Shown here in pieces: positions 4,312 through 5,262 of a stretch of 5,262 nucleotides of DNA; within the stretch, counting starts at the first letter, position 1; the number at the start of each line of letters is the position of its first letter. Source of the stretch: Bacteroidota bacterium (GTDB lineage: Bacteria > Bacteroidota > Bacteroidia > Chitinophagales > LD1); assembly GCA_023428205.1 (NCBI GenBank), contig JAEYZB010000068.1:1-5262 (forward strand), in the 5' to 3' direction. The translations under genes were made by a program, and so were the position numbers. Under the pieces are notes generated by a model. That model was not told the origin of the DNA and ran no database searches. It saw only the letters and a program-made list of their open reading frames with translations.

Positions 4312-5262
4312 ATGGCGACTAAGCAAAAGAAAATAGCACAGGCAAAAAAGGATTCTGCTGTTCAGCCGAAATTTTTTATCAGCAATAAACAAGCGTGGTG
4401 CGTTTTAGCGGGTATTTGTTTGACAACCTGCATTATCTACTTCAATGCATTGTCTTTTGATTTTCTGCATGTATGGGACGATCATGCATACATAACCGAA
4501 AATAAAGCGATAAGAGGCTTGCAATGGCAAAACATTAAATTATTTTTTACGGAATTCTACGCGGCAAATTATCACCCGCTTACGGTTTTGTCCTATGCCA
4601 TTGAGTATAAATTTGTCGGAGAGAATGCATGGTTATATCACTTTGATAATATTGTTCTGCATATTTTCAATACAATATTAGTGTTCATTTTCATTAGGAA
4701 AATATCACCCGAAACGCAGATTGTTGGCTTGATTACTGCTGCTTTTTTTGCAGTACATCCGATGCATGTGGAATCTGTGGCTTGGGTTGCTGAACGGAAA
4801 GATGTTTTATATACATTTTTCTTCTTGCTGTCGCTTATTTTTTATGTTGATTATATCAAAACCAATGAGGTTCGTTTCGTTTTTTTATCGGGCGTATTTT
4901 TTCTCTTGTCTTGTTTAAGTAAGCCGGCTGCAGTTGTTTTACCGTTGGTATTATTTTTGTTGGATTATTATTTAGGCAGAAAATTCGAATGGAAGGTTGT
5001 TGCAGAAAAATTGCCGTTTCTGGCAATTTCTTTAATGTTTGGCATGATTGCATTTCGCTCGCAGGAAGTGGCAATGCCAATTGAACAGTATAGCTATTTT
5101 TTTAATCGCGTACTTCTCGCGTCTGATTCATTTATTGCCTATATCGCAAAAGCAATAGTTCCTGCAAATCTGTCGGCATTCTATCCTTATCCGAAAGAAT
5201 TCACGGCTACATTGCCAATAAGCTATTATCTGTCACTTTTTTTAGTGGGAGTGATTGTATTC
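4312..5262 (+). CDS. Polytopic membrane protein, TMTC/DUF1736-like (GT-C fold glycosyltransferase-like), 3' end beyond the window
   Basis: The frame is open for 317 codons to the right edge. A lysine-rich cytoplasmic start (MATKQKKIAQAKK) is followed by many hydrophobic segments, roughly at residues 29-46, 112-129, 136-149, 165-180, 188-202, 205-219, 233-247, 266-284 and 303-317. Family-like signatures are VWDDHAYITEN (54-64), whose acidic pair D56-D57 sits in the first external loop as in GT-C transferases; NYHPLTVLSYAIEYKFVG (86-103); HPMHVESVAWVAERKDVLYTFFF (149-171), which resembles the HPvHvEaVaWv-R-D block of TMTC proteins; KPAAVVLPLVLFLLDYY (204-220); and AFYPYP (289-294). Known relatives carry C-terminal tetratricopeptide repeats, which would lie beyond the edge. 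The eukaryotic TMTCs are O-mannosyltransferases; the bacterial donor and acceptor are not established, so protein or envelope glycosylation is inference only. The gene is divergent from the merR-like gene across 90 bp. The start is supported by the adjacent perfect -7 box; no Shine-Dalgarno is seen. Confidence 0.85.
   Translation, partial: MATKQKKIAQAKKDSAVQPKFFISNKQAWCVLAGICLTTCIIYFNALSFDFLHVWDDHAYITENKAIRGLQWQNIKLFFTEFYAANYHPLTVLSYAIEYKFVGENAWLYHFDNIVLHIFNTILVFIFIRKISPETQIVGLITAAFFAVHPMHVESVAWVAERKDVLYTFFFLLSLIFYVDYIKTNEVRFVFLSGVFFLLSCLSKPAAVVLPLVLFLLDYYLGRKFEWKVVAEKLPFLAISLMFGMIAFRSQEVAMPIEQYSYFFNRVLLASDSFIAYIAKAIVPANLSAFYPYPKEFTATLPISYYLSLFLVGVIVF

Noticed and set aside
4227..4312. CAAAGTA direct repeat at 4227-4233 and 4306-4312
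   Set aside because: A single 7-bp match in a short A/T-rich spacer; one copy is simply the merR-like -7 box read on the other strand.
4222..4392. 57-codon upstream extension of the merR-like gene
   Set aside because: It overlaps the divergent membrane-protein gene by 81 bp and encodes no MerR-like sequence.

Overview
The window looks like ordinary chromosomal housekeeping DNA from a member of the Bacteroidota (Bacteroidetes). The main reasons are the -7-type promoter boxes (TAnnTTTG or TAnnTTCG), the absence of Shine-Dalgarno sequences before every start codon, a eukaryote-like single-chain glycyl-tRNA synthetase with the long charged insertion familiar from this phylum, and a short MerR-type regulator of a kind common there. 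Genus cannot be read from the sequence.

Layout, left to right. Positions 1-667 (minus) hold the first 222 codons of an agmatine deiminase, running off the left edge. A hairpin terminator (685-715) and a tRNA-Leu(CAG) gene (722-802), both minus strand, come next. A secreted or envelope serine hydrolase of the class C beta-lactamase/PBP-like family occupies 921-2099 (minus). A 222-bp divergent spacer (2100-2321) carries promoter boxes for both flanking genes, a REP-like motif and several inverted repeats. The glycyl-tRNA synthetase gene runs 2322-3863 (plus), converging over a 25-bp gap on a 110-residue MerR-like regulator (3889-4221, minus). A 90-bp divergent spacer then leads to the first 317 codons of a polytopic membrane protein of the TMTC/DUF1736-like type (4312 to the right edge, plus).

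The genes do not form an obvious pathway: polyamine metabolism, translation (a tRNA and an aminoacyl-tRNA synthetase), an envelope hydrolase, a regulator and a probable membrane glycosyltransferase-like protein. The only arrangement suggesting a regulatory link is the divergent pair merR-like / TMTC-like.

No mobile element, CRISPR array or clear new system was found. The most noteworthy non-coding signals are a 22-bp imperfect inverted repeat whose two copies bracket glyQS with its promoter, promoter boxes so close to the start codons that the mRNAs would be nearly leaderless, a REP-like element upstream of glyQS, and a GAAAA/TTTTC operator-like cluster beside the merR-like gene.
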